Assembly: GCA_947479815.1 (NCBI GenBank)
Contig: CANKAT010000016.1
Span: forward strand, 1-48,004
DNA from: Sphingobacteriaceae bacterium
GTDB lineage: Bacteria; Bacteroidota; Bacteroidia; Sphingobacteriales; Sphingobacteriaceae
DNA: 48,004 nucleotides
Direction of reading: 5' to 3'
Below are positions 16,806-25,665 of this stretch, one piece after another. The notes below the pieces were generated by a model that was given only the letters and a program-made list of their open reading frames with translations, did no database searches and was not told the origin of the DNA. How positions within the stretch are numbered: the stretch's first letter is position 1; every line of letters begins with the position of its first letter. Both the position numbers and the translations under genes were made by a program.

Positions 16806-17750
16806 TTATTTTCTTAAATTGTTAAGCATATCTGCTGTCATTTTCGATAGATTGAATTCAGGTCTCCAATTCCAGTCAGACTGTGCCTGATTATCATTAA
16901 TGGATTTAGGCCAGCCTGCTGCAATTGCCTGTCTTTGATCGTATTCTGTATAGCCTAATTTAAAGCTGGGAATATGCTTCCGTATTTCTTCAGCCAACAC
17001 CTCAGGCGTAAAGCTCATCCCTGTTAAATTATAGGATGAACGAACATTTATTTTTTCTTTTGGAGCATCCATTAATTCTATGGTTCCGCGAATTGCATCA
17101 TCCATATACATCATGGGGAGTTCTGTATCTGCAGAAAGAAAGCTTTGATAACTGCCTTTTTTCAATGCATCATGAAATATATGGATGGCATAATCAGTAG
17201 TTCCCCCTCCGGGTGCTGCCTTCCAGCTGATCAATCCTGGATATCTGATGCTGCGTATATCGAGTCCATAGCGCTCGAAATAATATTCACACCAGCGCTC
17301 ACCCGCCAGTTTACTGATACCATAAACCGTATTAGGGTCCATGATACAATACTGAGGCGTTTTATCTTTTGGTGAATTTGGTCCAAAGACCGCAATTGAA
17401 CTGGGCCAGTAAAGCCGAGCGGTTTTATACTCTAAGGCAAGTTCTAACACATTCAACAATCCATTCATGTTCAAATCCCAGGCTAATTTGGGATTCTGTT
17501 CACCCGTTGCCGAGAGTAGTGCAGCCAAAAGGTAAACCTGTGTAGGCTTGTATTTTCGGAAAAGTTGATTGAGAATATCTTTATCTAGTACATTGATAAA
17601 CTCAAAAGGACCGGCATTTTTAATGTCATAGTCCGGACGCCGAATATCGCATGCTATGACATTCCCATCGCCATAGTTTTTTCTTAATTCGGTTACTAAT
17701 TCTGTTCCTATTTGTCCATTGGAGCCAATAACTACAATTTTTTCAAGCAT
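16806..17750 (-). CDS. L-threonine 3-dehydrogenase, SDR (epimerase-like) type
   Basis: This NAD-dependent enzyme oxidises threonine to 2-amino-3-oxobutyrate. It has the extended-SDR GxxGxxG (GSNGQIG, residues 9-15), a DIRRP loop binding the adenosine, and the active site YGISK after the catalytic Ser/Thr strand PSSIAVFG. The segments LNMNGLLNVLELA, RYPGLISW and GGGTTDYAIHIF are characteristic of the short-chain threonine dehydrogenases of bacteroidetes and animals, not of general sugar epimerases. At 314 residues it is complete. It pairs functionally with kbl 6 kb away. A perfect -7 element lies 16 bases before the ATG. Confidence 0.85.
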   Translation of the reverse strand: MLEKIVVIGSNGQIGTELVTELRKNYGDGNVIACDIRRPDYDIKNAGPFEFINVLDKDILNQLFRKYKPTQVYLLAALLSATGEQNPKLAWDLNMNGLLNVLELALEYKTARLYWPSSIAVFGPNSPKDKTPQYCIMDPNTVYGISKLAGERWCEYYFERYGLDIRSIRYPGLISWKAAPGGGTTDYAIHIFHDALKKGSYQSFLSADTELPMMYMDDAIRGTIELMDAPKEKINVRSSYNLTGMSFTPEVLAEEIRKHIPSFKLGYTEYDQRQAIAAGWPKSINDNQAQSDWNWRPEFNLSKMTADMLNNLRK

Positions 17751-17766
17751 TCTAATTGGTTTTGCT

Positions 17767-17774
17767 CAAAGTTA
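17767..17774 (-). promoter_or_regulatory. -7 element of the threonine dehydrogenase gene
   Basis: TAACTTTG on the minus strand is an exact match to TAnnTTTG and lies 16 bases before the start codon at 17750. No clear -33 TTG is seen at the right distance, so it is probable but not certain. Confidence 0.4.
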
Positions 17775-17820
17775 AAAAATTTATGGAGGGCATTGGAATT
17801 TAATGGTTCGTCCAGCTTAT

Positions 17821-20800
17821 TTAATTGAACTTTGAAACTAAGGCAAAGCTTTTTTTATACCTTTTTATTTGTCCTGCCAGATTAAATATTTCTGCATTTA
17901 CCAGGTATATTCCAACAGTGGCAAGCTGGTTTTGCTCGTTTAAGCCATCCCAAATAAATGTGCCTTCAGCATTGAGGGTGAAATTATTTAAAAGCTTCTT
18001 TATCAGAACACCTTGATCATTATAGATAGAAACAGTTGCAATTTCTCCAGCAGCAGCCAACTTGTATTTCACTTCAAACACATCTTCAAATCCATCATTG
18101 TCTGGCGAAAATGTTTTTGTTACGATACTAAAATCTTCATTTGTATCTATCACATCCGATAGTTGAGAATTTTGATATCCAGGGGTGGCACCTCCCGATG
18201 CCGAAGTGGCCGATCTTAAATTTCCAGCTTCGCTGGCTGGTTTGTGTAGCTTACTGCGTTCCAGAGATACGCCTTCTGTAGTTTTGATCAGGGGGAAGTG
18301 CATCTTTTCATTATAACTCAATTGGTCGATCATTTTTCCACTACTTATCAGCACTGCAATACCCGCATCATCATTAAAACCTGGCAATGAGCTTATTTTA
18401 TATAGAGCACCTTGATTTTTTACTAGGTATTCTTGCTTGATATTATCTAGATTGGAACTCAAGGCTAAATAATTGCCTGGCTCTAAAATGAATTGTTTTC
18501 TGCTGATCTGTCGAATGGAGTTGACAGTATCCAAATTGATTCGTGCAATTGACAAATCTTTAAGATCAATTGAATGGCTGGTGTTATTATAAATCTCAAC
18601 AAAATCTGAACCGCCTGGCCTAGGATTAAACAGAATTTCTGAAAGTAACACATCATTCTTTTCAATTTTTGGAGTTAGTTGAACTTCTGCAGAGTTGAAT
18701 GCTGTTGTGATCCCAATATTATCGCAATCTCCAATATTGGAAACGGTAATTCGGTAGGTTTGACCTCGTGTTAAGGGGGCCTTATATTTCAGTATTACCT
18801 TGTCGAAATTTGGCTCTTGGGGTATAGCATATTCAGGATTTCCTACTCCATTATTCAGCTGAAAATTTACTGGAATAGAAGCCTTCAGGCTATCGATTGA
18901 TTTATTGAAACTTAATACAATACTGATGCTATCCAGGATTTCAAATTCTATTAATTTTAAAGCATCACTTGACGAATTTTGCCGATAAACCGAATTCCTC
19001 CTTCCTGGTGTTCCACCGGTAGTATCCTTGCTGCTGTTCCAATTCTGAAAGTTGGGGCAAATGGAATTAGGATTTATTAATTCAAGGGAATATCCGCCTT
19101 TTCTTTTTTCTGCATCTCTGAACCATGTTGGAATATAATTGATCTGCTGAATTATACGTCCTTTATTATTTCTCAATTCAATGGTATCTGATTGATTATT
19201 CAAGCTTGACCAACCCGGTATACCCATTGCCTTTCCATAAGTTTTGAATTCCAGGGTGTCTTTTTCTGAGCATATTATCAGGTATGATCCAGGGGCAATT
19301 TCACCGGATAGAAACGTGTAATTTTTCCCATACGATAGCCCCTTGAGCTTTACAGTATTTTCTGTAGGGTTAAATAATTCGATGAATTCTGCCTCTGGTA
19401 GTCCAATTACTGGAAAAGGATCTGCAAAGATTTCATTGATTAAGATTGGATATTCTATTTCTGGTACCATAGCGATCCCGAAAGTTGAATTTTTGTTAGT
19501 TACATTAATGGGTTTTCCTGAACAGCTGAAGAGTGAATCGGCTTTTAGAATATATTTTTCACCTTCGCTGAACTTTTGTTTAAAGGTTAACTTGATACGT
19601 TTATAGGAAGCATCTATGTTTATTTTGAATGCTTGCTCATTTCCATTTCTGATACTGAAATTTGAAGCTTTTAAATAGCTGGTATCAGGAATTTGGTTGA
19701 AATACACGTCAATACTGCTTTCTGAAAAGATATGTAAAGAATCGATCTTGAATTCCAATTCTGAAAATCTGGGATAATCTAAACTGTTCTTCCTACCTGG
19801 CGTTCCGCCTGTTTCATCCGTTGAGGATCCCCAGTTATAAAATCCATTACAATCGTTTTTAACGACATCTATTTTTTCCAATGTCCATCCGCCAGTTTGC
19901 TTTTTTGGGTCCTTGTACCATTTTTCTGAATAATTCACCGAGTCTACCATCCTGCTTTTGAAACTTTTTAAAACGATCTGATCTGAGCTATTGTTCAATG
20001 AAGGCCAAGGAGAAATACCCAATGTTTTTCCAAAGCTTTTGTATTGAAGGGTATCAGCAGCTGGGCAAATAATCAGATATTGATTTGGAGGCAGCAGGTA
20101 TTTTTTTAAGATTCCTTTGGTTTGTGTATCGTTAATATTCCATCCTTCCAGATCAACTGTGTCTGTTCCGGGATTAAACAATTCAATAAATTCAGCCAGT
20201 GGTAGACCAACTTCAGGTGAGGGATCGGCAAATAGTTCTGTGATGAATACCTTTGCGGTATCTAGCCTTGCCGGTAGAGGAGGAGGTGGTGGTGGGAGAG
20301 TAGGAAGCGCAGGAATATTAAAACTGAATGGAGAAGAACTGCTAAAAGTATTTCCGCTGCAGTCTTTTATTCCGTTAATCATCAATTGATACGATGCGCC
20401 TGCTTTGAATTTTTCGCTGAACTTGACCAAAACCTGTTTAAAGTCTCCACTGCTTTTAATTTCTTTAATCTGACTTGAAATGGGAGCTAATAAAAAATTA
20501 TCCGTTGTCAAAGCGCTATTATTTAAAGGTTTGTTAAAATATACTAAAAGGGTAGTATCGGATAAACGATTCAAACTATCCGCTTTTAAGGGTTTTTGAT
20601 CAAAATTGGCTATGAATACAGAATTTTGCTTGCCTGGAGTGCCGCCCGAAGCATCATTAGAACTTATCCAATTAAAAATCCCTTCGCAAATGGAGGTGGG
20701 ACTCACGCGTTCGAGACTCCATCCTCCCAGTTTTTTCAACGGTTCACGGTGCCAACTATCTGTATAGGAAATAGAATCTACCAAAGTATTTAAATGATCC

Positions 20801-22065
20801 TTGATAGATATCATATCCCCGCTGTTGTTCAGTGATGGCCAGGAGGAAAGGCCCAAAACGTTTCCGAATTTCTTAAATTCAGCGGTGTCTGCCTTAGCGC
20901 AAAGTATTAAATAGGAGTTGGGAGAAATGCTAATATTCCCAAAAGAACCTGAACTCGAGAGGTCGCTTAACTTCCAATTATAAAGCGATATGGTTTCATT
21001 ACTGGAATTTAAAAGTTCAATGTATTCAACCGATGGCAGATCGATTTGCGGTGCCGGATCAGCAAATATTTCATTGATAATGATATCTCTGAATTTAGAC
21101 TTATATGGTTTAATATAATTGAATGATGCCTGATTTTTATTTTGAATTAAATTTCCATTTTTATCCTTAACATTCACTATAGTGAGATTATACTGGCCTG
21201 TTTTTAATTCAGAATTCAATTTGATCTTGAATTTTGCCGGATCGGAGCTTGTTTGGATATTATTTATTTGTCCTGTGAAATTAGTTAAACTAAATTTTGC
21301 AGGATTTTTAACCCCAATACTATCCATGGCCTCATTAAAGGTTACTTCTAAGGTATTTGAGTCTATCACTGAAACTCCCTTTAATTCGGGCGGACTCGTA
21401 TCTAAAATTATGGGCTCGATTTTGAAATCATCGAAAAAATGTTTTTGAAAAAAACTGGATGTGGATTGTTGAATAAAAATACCGAAAAAAGAGGAATTTG
21501 TAAAGCTAATATCTCTGGATGTTCCCTCTGTAACAAAGGAATTATTCGTTCCAGTTAAATCCCGTTCAAGACTAAAAAGTCCGTCATTATTTCTGGTAAC
21601 CCGAACTCTGATCGTGTTATTGCTTGTATTTGTTGTTCCGTTTATTCCATCAATTAGCTTGATGCTGGTACTGTTTAAGCCAGATCGTTTATACAGGCAG
21701 ATTTCATCATCGGTATTTCCAATCCGAATAAAATATCCATTGATCAAACTACTTTTAAGATCTGCTTGGTCTGATATTAAATAAATGTCTACAAAGTTTG
21801 ATCCTGATGTATTAAACTGAAGATTGATCCAGAACTCCCATTTGGAATTTAATGCAAGCGTATTAGGGGTACTGATAAAAAAGCTACCCGAGCTCAGACT
21901 GGAATTGGACCTGAGTCTATTCGCTAGAACAATAAAATCAGTGCCGTTATTTCCGGTAGTCCACACTGGATTCAATAAAAAATTACCATCGCTAAAATCA
22001 TCATTAAGCTGTGCACGCACTACATAGCTATATAAAAGAAGTACTATTATTAAAATCTTTCTCAT
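17821..22065 (-). CDS. Large modular surface protein with four lamin-tail domains
   Basis: This 1414-residue protein has a signal peptide (1-18, ending VRA), a jelly-roll-like N-terminal domain (about 20-215), then an SbsA/Big_5-like Ig domain (about 220-315). Four lamin-tail (LTD) modules begin near residues 325, 603, 873 and 1137; each of the first three has (I/L)xNE/TE(I/L)FADP, a PSLNN or SSLNN segment, and ends in GGTPG(K/R). Ig-like Big_5 domains separate them, and a proline run (PPPPPP) lies near 590. The C-terminus (from about 1315, TFSPDNDGFEDVF) resembles FlgD/CHU_C-type cell-surface domains, which suggests export by the type IX system. The function is unknown, perhaps adhesion or nucleic-acid binding. 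It is divergent from asd. Confidence 0.82.
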   Translation of the reverse strand: MRKILIIVLLLYSYVVRAQLNDDFSDGNFLLNPVWTTGNNGTDFIVLANRLRSNSSLSSGSFFISTPNTLALNSKWEFWINLQFNTSGSNFVDIYLISDQADLKSSLINGYFIRIGNTDDEICLYKRSGLNSTSIKLIDGINGTTNTSNNTIRVRVTRNNDGLFSLERDLTGTNNSFVTEGTSRDISFTNSSFFGIFIQQSTSSFFQKHFFDDFKIEPIILDTSPPELKGVSVIDSNTLEVTFNEAMDSIGVKNPAKFSLTNFTGQINNIQTSSDPAKFKIKLNSELKTGQYNLTIVNVKDKNGNLIQNKNQASFNYIKPYKSKFRDIIINEIFADPAPQIDLPSVEYIELLNSSNETISLYNWKLSDLSSSGSFGNISISPNSYLILCAKADTAEFKKFGNVLGLSSWPSLNNSGDMISIKDHLNTLVDSISYTDSWHREPLKKLGGWSLERVSPTSICEGIFNWISSNDASGGTPGKQNSVFIANFDQKPLKADSLNRLSDTTLLVYFNKPLNNSALTTDNFLLAPISSQIKEIKSSGDFKQVLVKFSEKFKAGASYQLMINGIKDCSGNTFSSSSPFSFNIPALPTLPPPPPPLPARLDTAKVFITELFADPSPEVGLPLAEFIELFNPGTDTVDLEGWNINDTQTKGILKKYLLPPNQYLIICPAADTLQYKSFGKTLGISPWPSLNNSSDQIVLKSFKSRMVDSVNYSEKWYKDPKKQTGGWTLEKIDVVKNDCNGFYNWGSSTDETGGTPGRKNSLDYPRFSELEFKIDSLHIFSESSIDVYFNQIPDTSYLKASNFSIRNGNEQAFKINIDASYKRIKLTFKQKFSEGEKYILKADSLFSCSGKPINVTNKNSTFGIAMVPEIEYPILINEIFADPFPVIGLPEAEFIELFNPTENTVKLKGLSYGKNYTFLSGEIAPGSYLIICSEKDTLEFKTYGKAMGIPGWSSLNNQSDTIELRNNKGRIIQQINYIPTWFRDAEKRKGGYSLELINPNSICPNFQNWNSSKDTTGGTPGRRNSVYRQNSSSDALKLIEFEILDSISIVLSFNKSIDSLKASIPVNFQLNNGVGNPEYAIPQEPNFDKVILKYKAPLTRGQTYRITVSNIGDCDNIGITTAFNSAEVQLTPKIEKNDVLLSEILFNPRPGGSDFVEIYNNTSHSIDLKDLSIARINLDTVNSIRQISRKQFILEPGNYLALSSNLDNIKQEYLVKNQGALYKISSLPGFNDDAGIAVLISSGKMIDQLSYNEKMHFPLIKTTEGVSLERSKLHKPASEAGNLRSATSASGGATPGYQNSQLSDVIDTNEDFSIVTKTFSPDNDGFEDVFEVKYKLAAAGEIATVSIYNDQGVLIKKLLNNFTLNAEGTFIWDGLNEQNQLATVGIYLVNAEIFNLAGQIKRYKKSFALVSKFN

Positions 22066-22125
22066 TTCTACCTATAAAAGCAGAATTAAATTAAGATTTT
22101 GGTCTATAACATTTAAAAGCAATGA

Positions 22126-22171
22126 GTTTACGGTAAGATTTATATAGTAAACGGTTCTATTATCAATAGAA
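22126..22171. repeat. Two dyads in the asd / surface-protein divergent spacer
   Basis: GTTTAC (22126-22131) pairs with GTAAAC (22147-22152), and directly after it TTCTATT (22155-22161) pairs with AATAGAA (22165-22171) around a 3-base centre. Either could be an operator; neither is strong. The 225-bp spacer holds no other recognisable signal. Confidence 0.3.
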
Positions 22172-22290
22172 TGCAAGATTTAGATCAAAAATTTGCTCAA
22201 GAGGCAGGTTAAACCAATTAAATGACCAAACAATTTCCCATATTTGCCTTGATAATAATAAATGTTCAAATTTTTTAAAAAACAAAAAAA

Positions 22291-23280
22291 ATGAAAGTTG
22301 CAGTAGTAGGCGCTACCGGCCTTGTAGGTTCGGTGATGTTAAAAGTTTTAGCAGAGCGCAATTTCCCCCTTAGTGAATTGATCCCGGTTGCTTCAGCAAA
22401 TAGCGCAGGTAAACAGATTGAATTCAAGGGTAAAAAGTATACTGTTGTGACCATGGATGATGCCATTGCTATGAAGCCAGATGTAGCATTATTCTCTGCT
22501 GGTGGAGGAACCTCCCTAGAAAGCGCACCCCGCTTTGCTGCCGTAGGTACAACAGTAATTGATAATTCATCTGCCTGGCGGATGGATCCAGATAAGAAAT
22601 TAATCGTGCCAGAAGTGAATGCCAATGAACTTACCGCTCAGGATAAGATTATTGCCAATCCGAATTGTTCAACGATACAAATGGTGGTGGTTTTGAAACC
22701 ACTGCATGATAAATATAAAATTAAACGTGTTGTAGTTTCAACCTATCAGTCTGTTACGGGCACTGGTGTTAAAGCCGTAGACCAAATGATGAATGAGCGT
22801 AAAGGGATTGTCGGACCAATGGCATATGCCTATCCGATTGACCTGAATGTAATTCCTCAGATCGATGTATTTCAAGACAATGGATATACCAAGGAAGAGA
22901 TGAAAATGATTCTTGAAACAAAAAAGATCATGGGAGATGATTCTATTCGCGTAACTGCAACAACTGTTCGTATCCCAGTTATGGGTGGGCATTCTGAATC
23001 AGTTAATATTGAATTTGAAAAGGATTTTGATCTAAATGAGGTACGTGCAATTCTGGAAAAGGAAGAAGGTATACTCGTTGTGGATGATCCAGCAAATTTA
23101 AAGTACCCAATGCCAATGGATGCTCATGAAAAAGATGAGGTTCTTGTTGGAAGAATAAGAAGAGATGAATCTCAGGATAAAACCTTAAATCTTTGGATTG
23201 TTGCCGATAATCTTCGAAAAGGAGCAGCAACCAATGCTGTTCAAATAGCCGAATACCTAATGGCTAAAAAATTGATCTAG
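22291..23280 (+). CDS. asd: Aspartate-semialdehyde dehydrogenase
   Basis: This enzyme makes aspartate semialdehyde from aspartyl phosphate with NADPH, feeding lysine, threonine and methionine synthesis. The NADP loop GATGLVG is at residues 7-13, the SAGGGTSLE segment near 69, the nucleophile is Cys126 in NPNCSTIQ, SVTGTGVKAVDQM is near 155, and the active-site histidine is in GGHSESV near 230. At 329 residues it is normal length. A strong terminator follows the stop by about 25 bp. Confidence 0.96.
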   Translation: MKVAVVGATGLVGSVMLKVLAERNFPLSELIPVASANSAGKQIEFKGKKYTVVTMDDAIAMKPDVALFSAGGGTSLESAPRFAAVGTTVIDNSSAWRMDPDKKLIVPEVNANELTAQDKIIANPNCSTIQMVVVLKPLHDKYKIKRVVVSTYQSVTGTGVKAVDQMMNERKGIVGPMAYAYPIDLNVIPQIDVFQDNGYTKEEMKMILETKKIMGDDSIRVTATTVRIPVMGGHSESVNIEFEKDFDLNEVRAILEKEEGILVVDDPANLKYPMPMDAHEKDEVLVGRIRRDESQDKTLNLWIVADNLRKGAATNAVQIAEYLMAKKLI

Positions 23281-23304
23281 TTTTTTGATCTACTCATACT
23301 ATAG

Positions 23305-23330
23305 CCCGGTGAATTTCGCCGGGTTTTTTT
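23305..23330 (+). terminator. Intrinsic terminator of asd
   Basis: CCCGGTGA (23305-23312) pairs with TCGCCGGG (23316-23323) around a 3-base loop with one G-T wobble, followed by seven T residues. This is a textbook intrinsic terminator right after the asd stop. Confidence 0.92.
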
Positions 23331-23609
23331 GTACCATACAGTTCCAAAGTCATAGGATTCAAAATTGTCTGACTCTCCCATTCCTTTTTTAGTACGATCA
23401 GCCATTCTTAAAAATGCTGTAATATTCCACAATTTAAACCTTTCCAATTTCTTCTTTGAACGGCGAACCTTTAATAAATTTTTCTATCTCAATATTAGTT
23501 TTCGCGCAAACTATTTTTTGTAATACGCTAATCAATAAATTATTATGAAATTTTTACTTTGTTCTATTTTTATAAAAGGCAATAGGATTATTACAATTAT
23601 TACATAAAA
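23331..23609. other. Noncoding spacer before the sigma gene
   Basis: About 280 bp of AT-rich DNA between the asd terminator and the palindrome before the ECF sigma gene. No gene is seen. TTACA-like words occur several times toward its right end. No convincing TAnnTTTG promoter was found. Confidence 0.5.
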
Positions 23610-23633
23610 TTTACATTATATTTATAATGTAAA
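23610..23633. promoter_or_regulatory. 24-bp perfect palindrome just before the ECF sigma gene
   Basis: TTTACATTATA (23610-23620) and TATAATGTAAA (23623-23633) are exact reverse complements separated by TT. The dyad ends 11 bases before the preferred sigma ATG (23645). It could be an operator for the sigma operon, or an RNA hairpin covering the translation start. The sequence is certain; the function is inferred. Confidence 0.6.
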
Positions 23634-23644
23634 CTGAATTGCAC

Positions 23645-24214
23645 ATGCAAAAGAAAAAACAGATTTGTGATTTTGAGCTTATCTCCCGGATTAAGGAAGG
23701 TGATGAATCAGCATTTCGAATTGTTTTTGACTTGTATTCCAGTAAATTATACGCTTTCAGTTATCGTTTTCTAAAAGAAAAGGAACCTTGTCAGGAGGTT
23801 GTTCAGGAAGTTTTTTTAAACCTTTGGATAAACCGGGCTAAGCTTGATAATCAATATCCAATCGCACCCTACTTATACACCATCACCCGCAGACTTACTC
23901 TTAACGTTTTGCGTCATGTTGCAACATCGCAGTGTGCAATGGATAAAATGTGGCTTAATGTTAAAAAGGTCAGTAATGAGACCGAAGAGGAAGTTTTTTT
24001 GGAGGATCTTTCCCGATTTACTGAGCAGGTATTATCCAAAATGCCAAAACAGCAACAATTGATATTTAGAATGAGCAGACATCAGGAGTTAAGCTATGAT
24101 GAAATTGCTGATGAATTGAATATATCAAGAAATACAGTTAAGAATCATTTAGTAGCAGCACTTAAAACGCTCCGTACCCAATTAAATAAGGCATTTTCTA
24201 TTTTCTTCTTCTAG
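23645..24214 (+). CDS. ECF RNA polymerase sigma factor, Bacteroidota type
   Basis: Region 2 (about residues 15-80: ESAFRIVFDLYSSKLYAFSY, then EVVQEVFLNLWINR) and region 4 (about 130-180: MPKQQQLIFRMSRHQELSYD followed by EIADELNISRNTVKNHL) are clear, and no anti-sigma-like extension is seen. It most resembles the Bacteroidota expansion of ECF sigma factors that sit with FecR proteins and SusC transporters. ATG at 23645 (MQKKKQ) is preferred over the upstream TTG at 23639. The fecR gene follows after 110 bp. Expected target: its own locus, including susC. Confidence 0.92.
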   Translation: MQKKKQICDFELISRIKEGDESAFRIVFDLYSSKLYAFSYRFLKEKEPCQEVVQEVFLNLWINRAKLDNQYPIAPYLYTITRRLTLNVLRHVATSQCAMDKMWLNVKKVSNETEEEVFLEDLSRFTEQVLSKMPKQQQLIFRMSRHQELSYDEIADELNISRNTVKNHLVAALKTLRTQLNKAFSIFFF

Positions 24215-24324
24215 AGTTTTAGCTGTCGACTGTTGTTTTTGAAAAAATAATTGAAGACAGACTAGTCCTCTTTTCATTTTCAGGTGTATAAGCTATAATT
24301 CGATGAGTCACGATTAATGCATTT

Positions 24325-25539
24325 ATGAATCAAAATAAGTTGATAGAACTTTTAGAGCTTTTTGTTGATGGTGGGATCAGCAAAGAGGAATACGACCTAT
24401 TGTTTGATTATATCCGTGCAAATTCGGAGGATGAAGAATTAAATATCGCAATCGATACTGTTTTTAAAAATTCCAAAAAGTTCAATCCTCTTAATAGTGA
24501 GGATAAGGAGCTGCTTTTTCAAAACATAATTAGAAATAATCATTTTGATAGTGAAATTCAGGATAAAATAGAAATTGTCTCATCATTCGCTCCGCGTTTG
24601 TGGTATCAACTGGGTATTGCAGCAAGTATATTAATTTTGATTACAACCGGTTTATACTTTTATAAGAATAGAACTGTAGATGATAAAATAGCAATGCAAG
24701 TTGTTGAGCCTAAAGAAGCTATCATTACACCTGGTGATGATAAGGCAATTTTAACACTTTCTGATGGTACTAAAATTATTTTAGAAGATGCAAAGAATGG
24801 AATTCTTGCTAACCAGGCAGGTGTCAGTATTCAAAAAACATCGGATGGTGAATTACTTTATTCTTTCTCAAATTCTGCAAATAGTGTTACTCATGCTGAA
24901 GAAAATATTCTCTATAATAAGATTGAAACGCCAATTGGAGGTAAATATCAGGTAAACCTGCCTGATGGAAGTAAGGTTTGGCTTAATTCTTCATCTTCGT
25001 TACGATTTTCTGCTCTTTTTAATGGGGATACGCGTGAAGTCGAGTTGATTGGTGAAGCATATTTTGATGTTTCCAAAAATAAGAGTAAACCTTTCAGAGT
25101 GATTACAAAAGATCAGATCGTAGAGGTTTTGGGAACCCAGTTCAATATAAATTCATATTCGGATGAAGGGCCTATAAAAACTACTTTGATTGAAGGCTCA
25201 GTCAAAATTATATATAAAGATAAGGTAGTGTTATTAAGTCCGGGACAACAGTTTCAGCCAAAGGAATTAGTTTCAGCAGTGGTTGAAGCAGATACTGAAG
25301 AAGTTGTAGCCTGGAAGGATGGGTATTTTGTGTTTAAAAATGAAGATATCAAAAGTATTATGCGAAAAATATCTCGCTGGTATAATGTTGAGGTCAGCTA
25401 TAGTGGGAATATTCCTGAAGTTGGCTTTGGAGGAAATATATCAAGATCAAAAGATATTTCAGAAGTTCTGGATGTTCTTCAATTAACTAATGCTATTCAT
25501 TTCAAAGTAGAAGGAAGGAGGATCACCGTTATGCGATGA
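24325..25539 (+). CDS. FecR-family anti-sigma factor
   Basis: This is an inner-membrane anti-sigma protein that receives a signal from the STN domain of the cognate TonB transporter. The cytoplasmic N-terminus (1-90, LIELLELFVDGGISKEEYDL) is followed by one membrane helix (about 94-112), then a periplasmic FecR domain (about 200-295: TPIGGKYQVNLPDGSKVWLN, then GEAYFDVSKN) and a C-terminal DUF4974 domain (about 330-404: FKNEDIKSIMRKISRWYNVE). At 404 residues it is normal. It lies between the ECF sigma and susC genes, so the three should form one signalling chain. Confidence 0.93.
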   Translation: MNQNKLIELLELFVDGGISKEEYDLLFDYIRANSEDEELNIAIDTVFKNSKKFNPLNSEDKELLFQNIIRNNHFDSEIQDKIEIVSSFAPRLWYQLGIAASILILITTGLYFYKNRTVDDKIAMQVVEPKEAIITPGDDKAILTLSDGTKIILEDAKNGILANQAGVSIQKTSDGELLYSFSNSANSVTHAEENILYNKIETPIGGKYQVNLPDGSKVWLNSSSSLRFSALFNGDTREVELIGEAYFDVSKNKSKPFRVITKDQIVEVLGTQFNINSYSDEGPIKTTLIEGSVKIIYKDKVVLLSPGQQFQPKELVSAVVEADTEEVVAWKDGYFVFKNEDIKSIMRKISRWYNVEVSYSGNIPEVGFGGNISRSKDISEVLDVLQLTNAIHFKVEGRRITVMR

Positions 25540-25574
25540 AGCAAACAAAATCGATAATACGGTAATCTTAAAAA

Positions 25575-25601
25575 ACCAAGAGCGGTTGCAACGCTCCTGG
25601 T
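25575..25601 (+). terminator. Hairpin between fecR and susC
   Basis: ACCAAGAGCG (25575-25584) pairs with CGCTCCTGGT (25592-25601) with one A-C mismatch and a 7-base loop; ATTTTGG follows. It could be an attenuator or weak terminator that separates low-level sigma/anti-sigma expression from high-level susC expression, or an RNA-processing site. Confidence 0.5.
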
Positions 25602-25665
25602 CAATTTTGGATTGCCAATTTAATTGTAGTACACAAGTATTAACTAAATCCAAACACGCAAATAT

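Noticed and set aside
16445-16825. 126-codon plus-strand open frame over yebC
   Set aside because: It is antisense to the strongly conserved YebC-family gene and lacks any recognisable motif.
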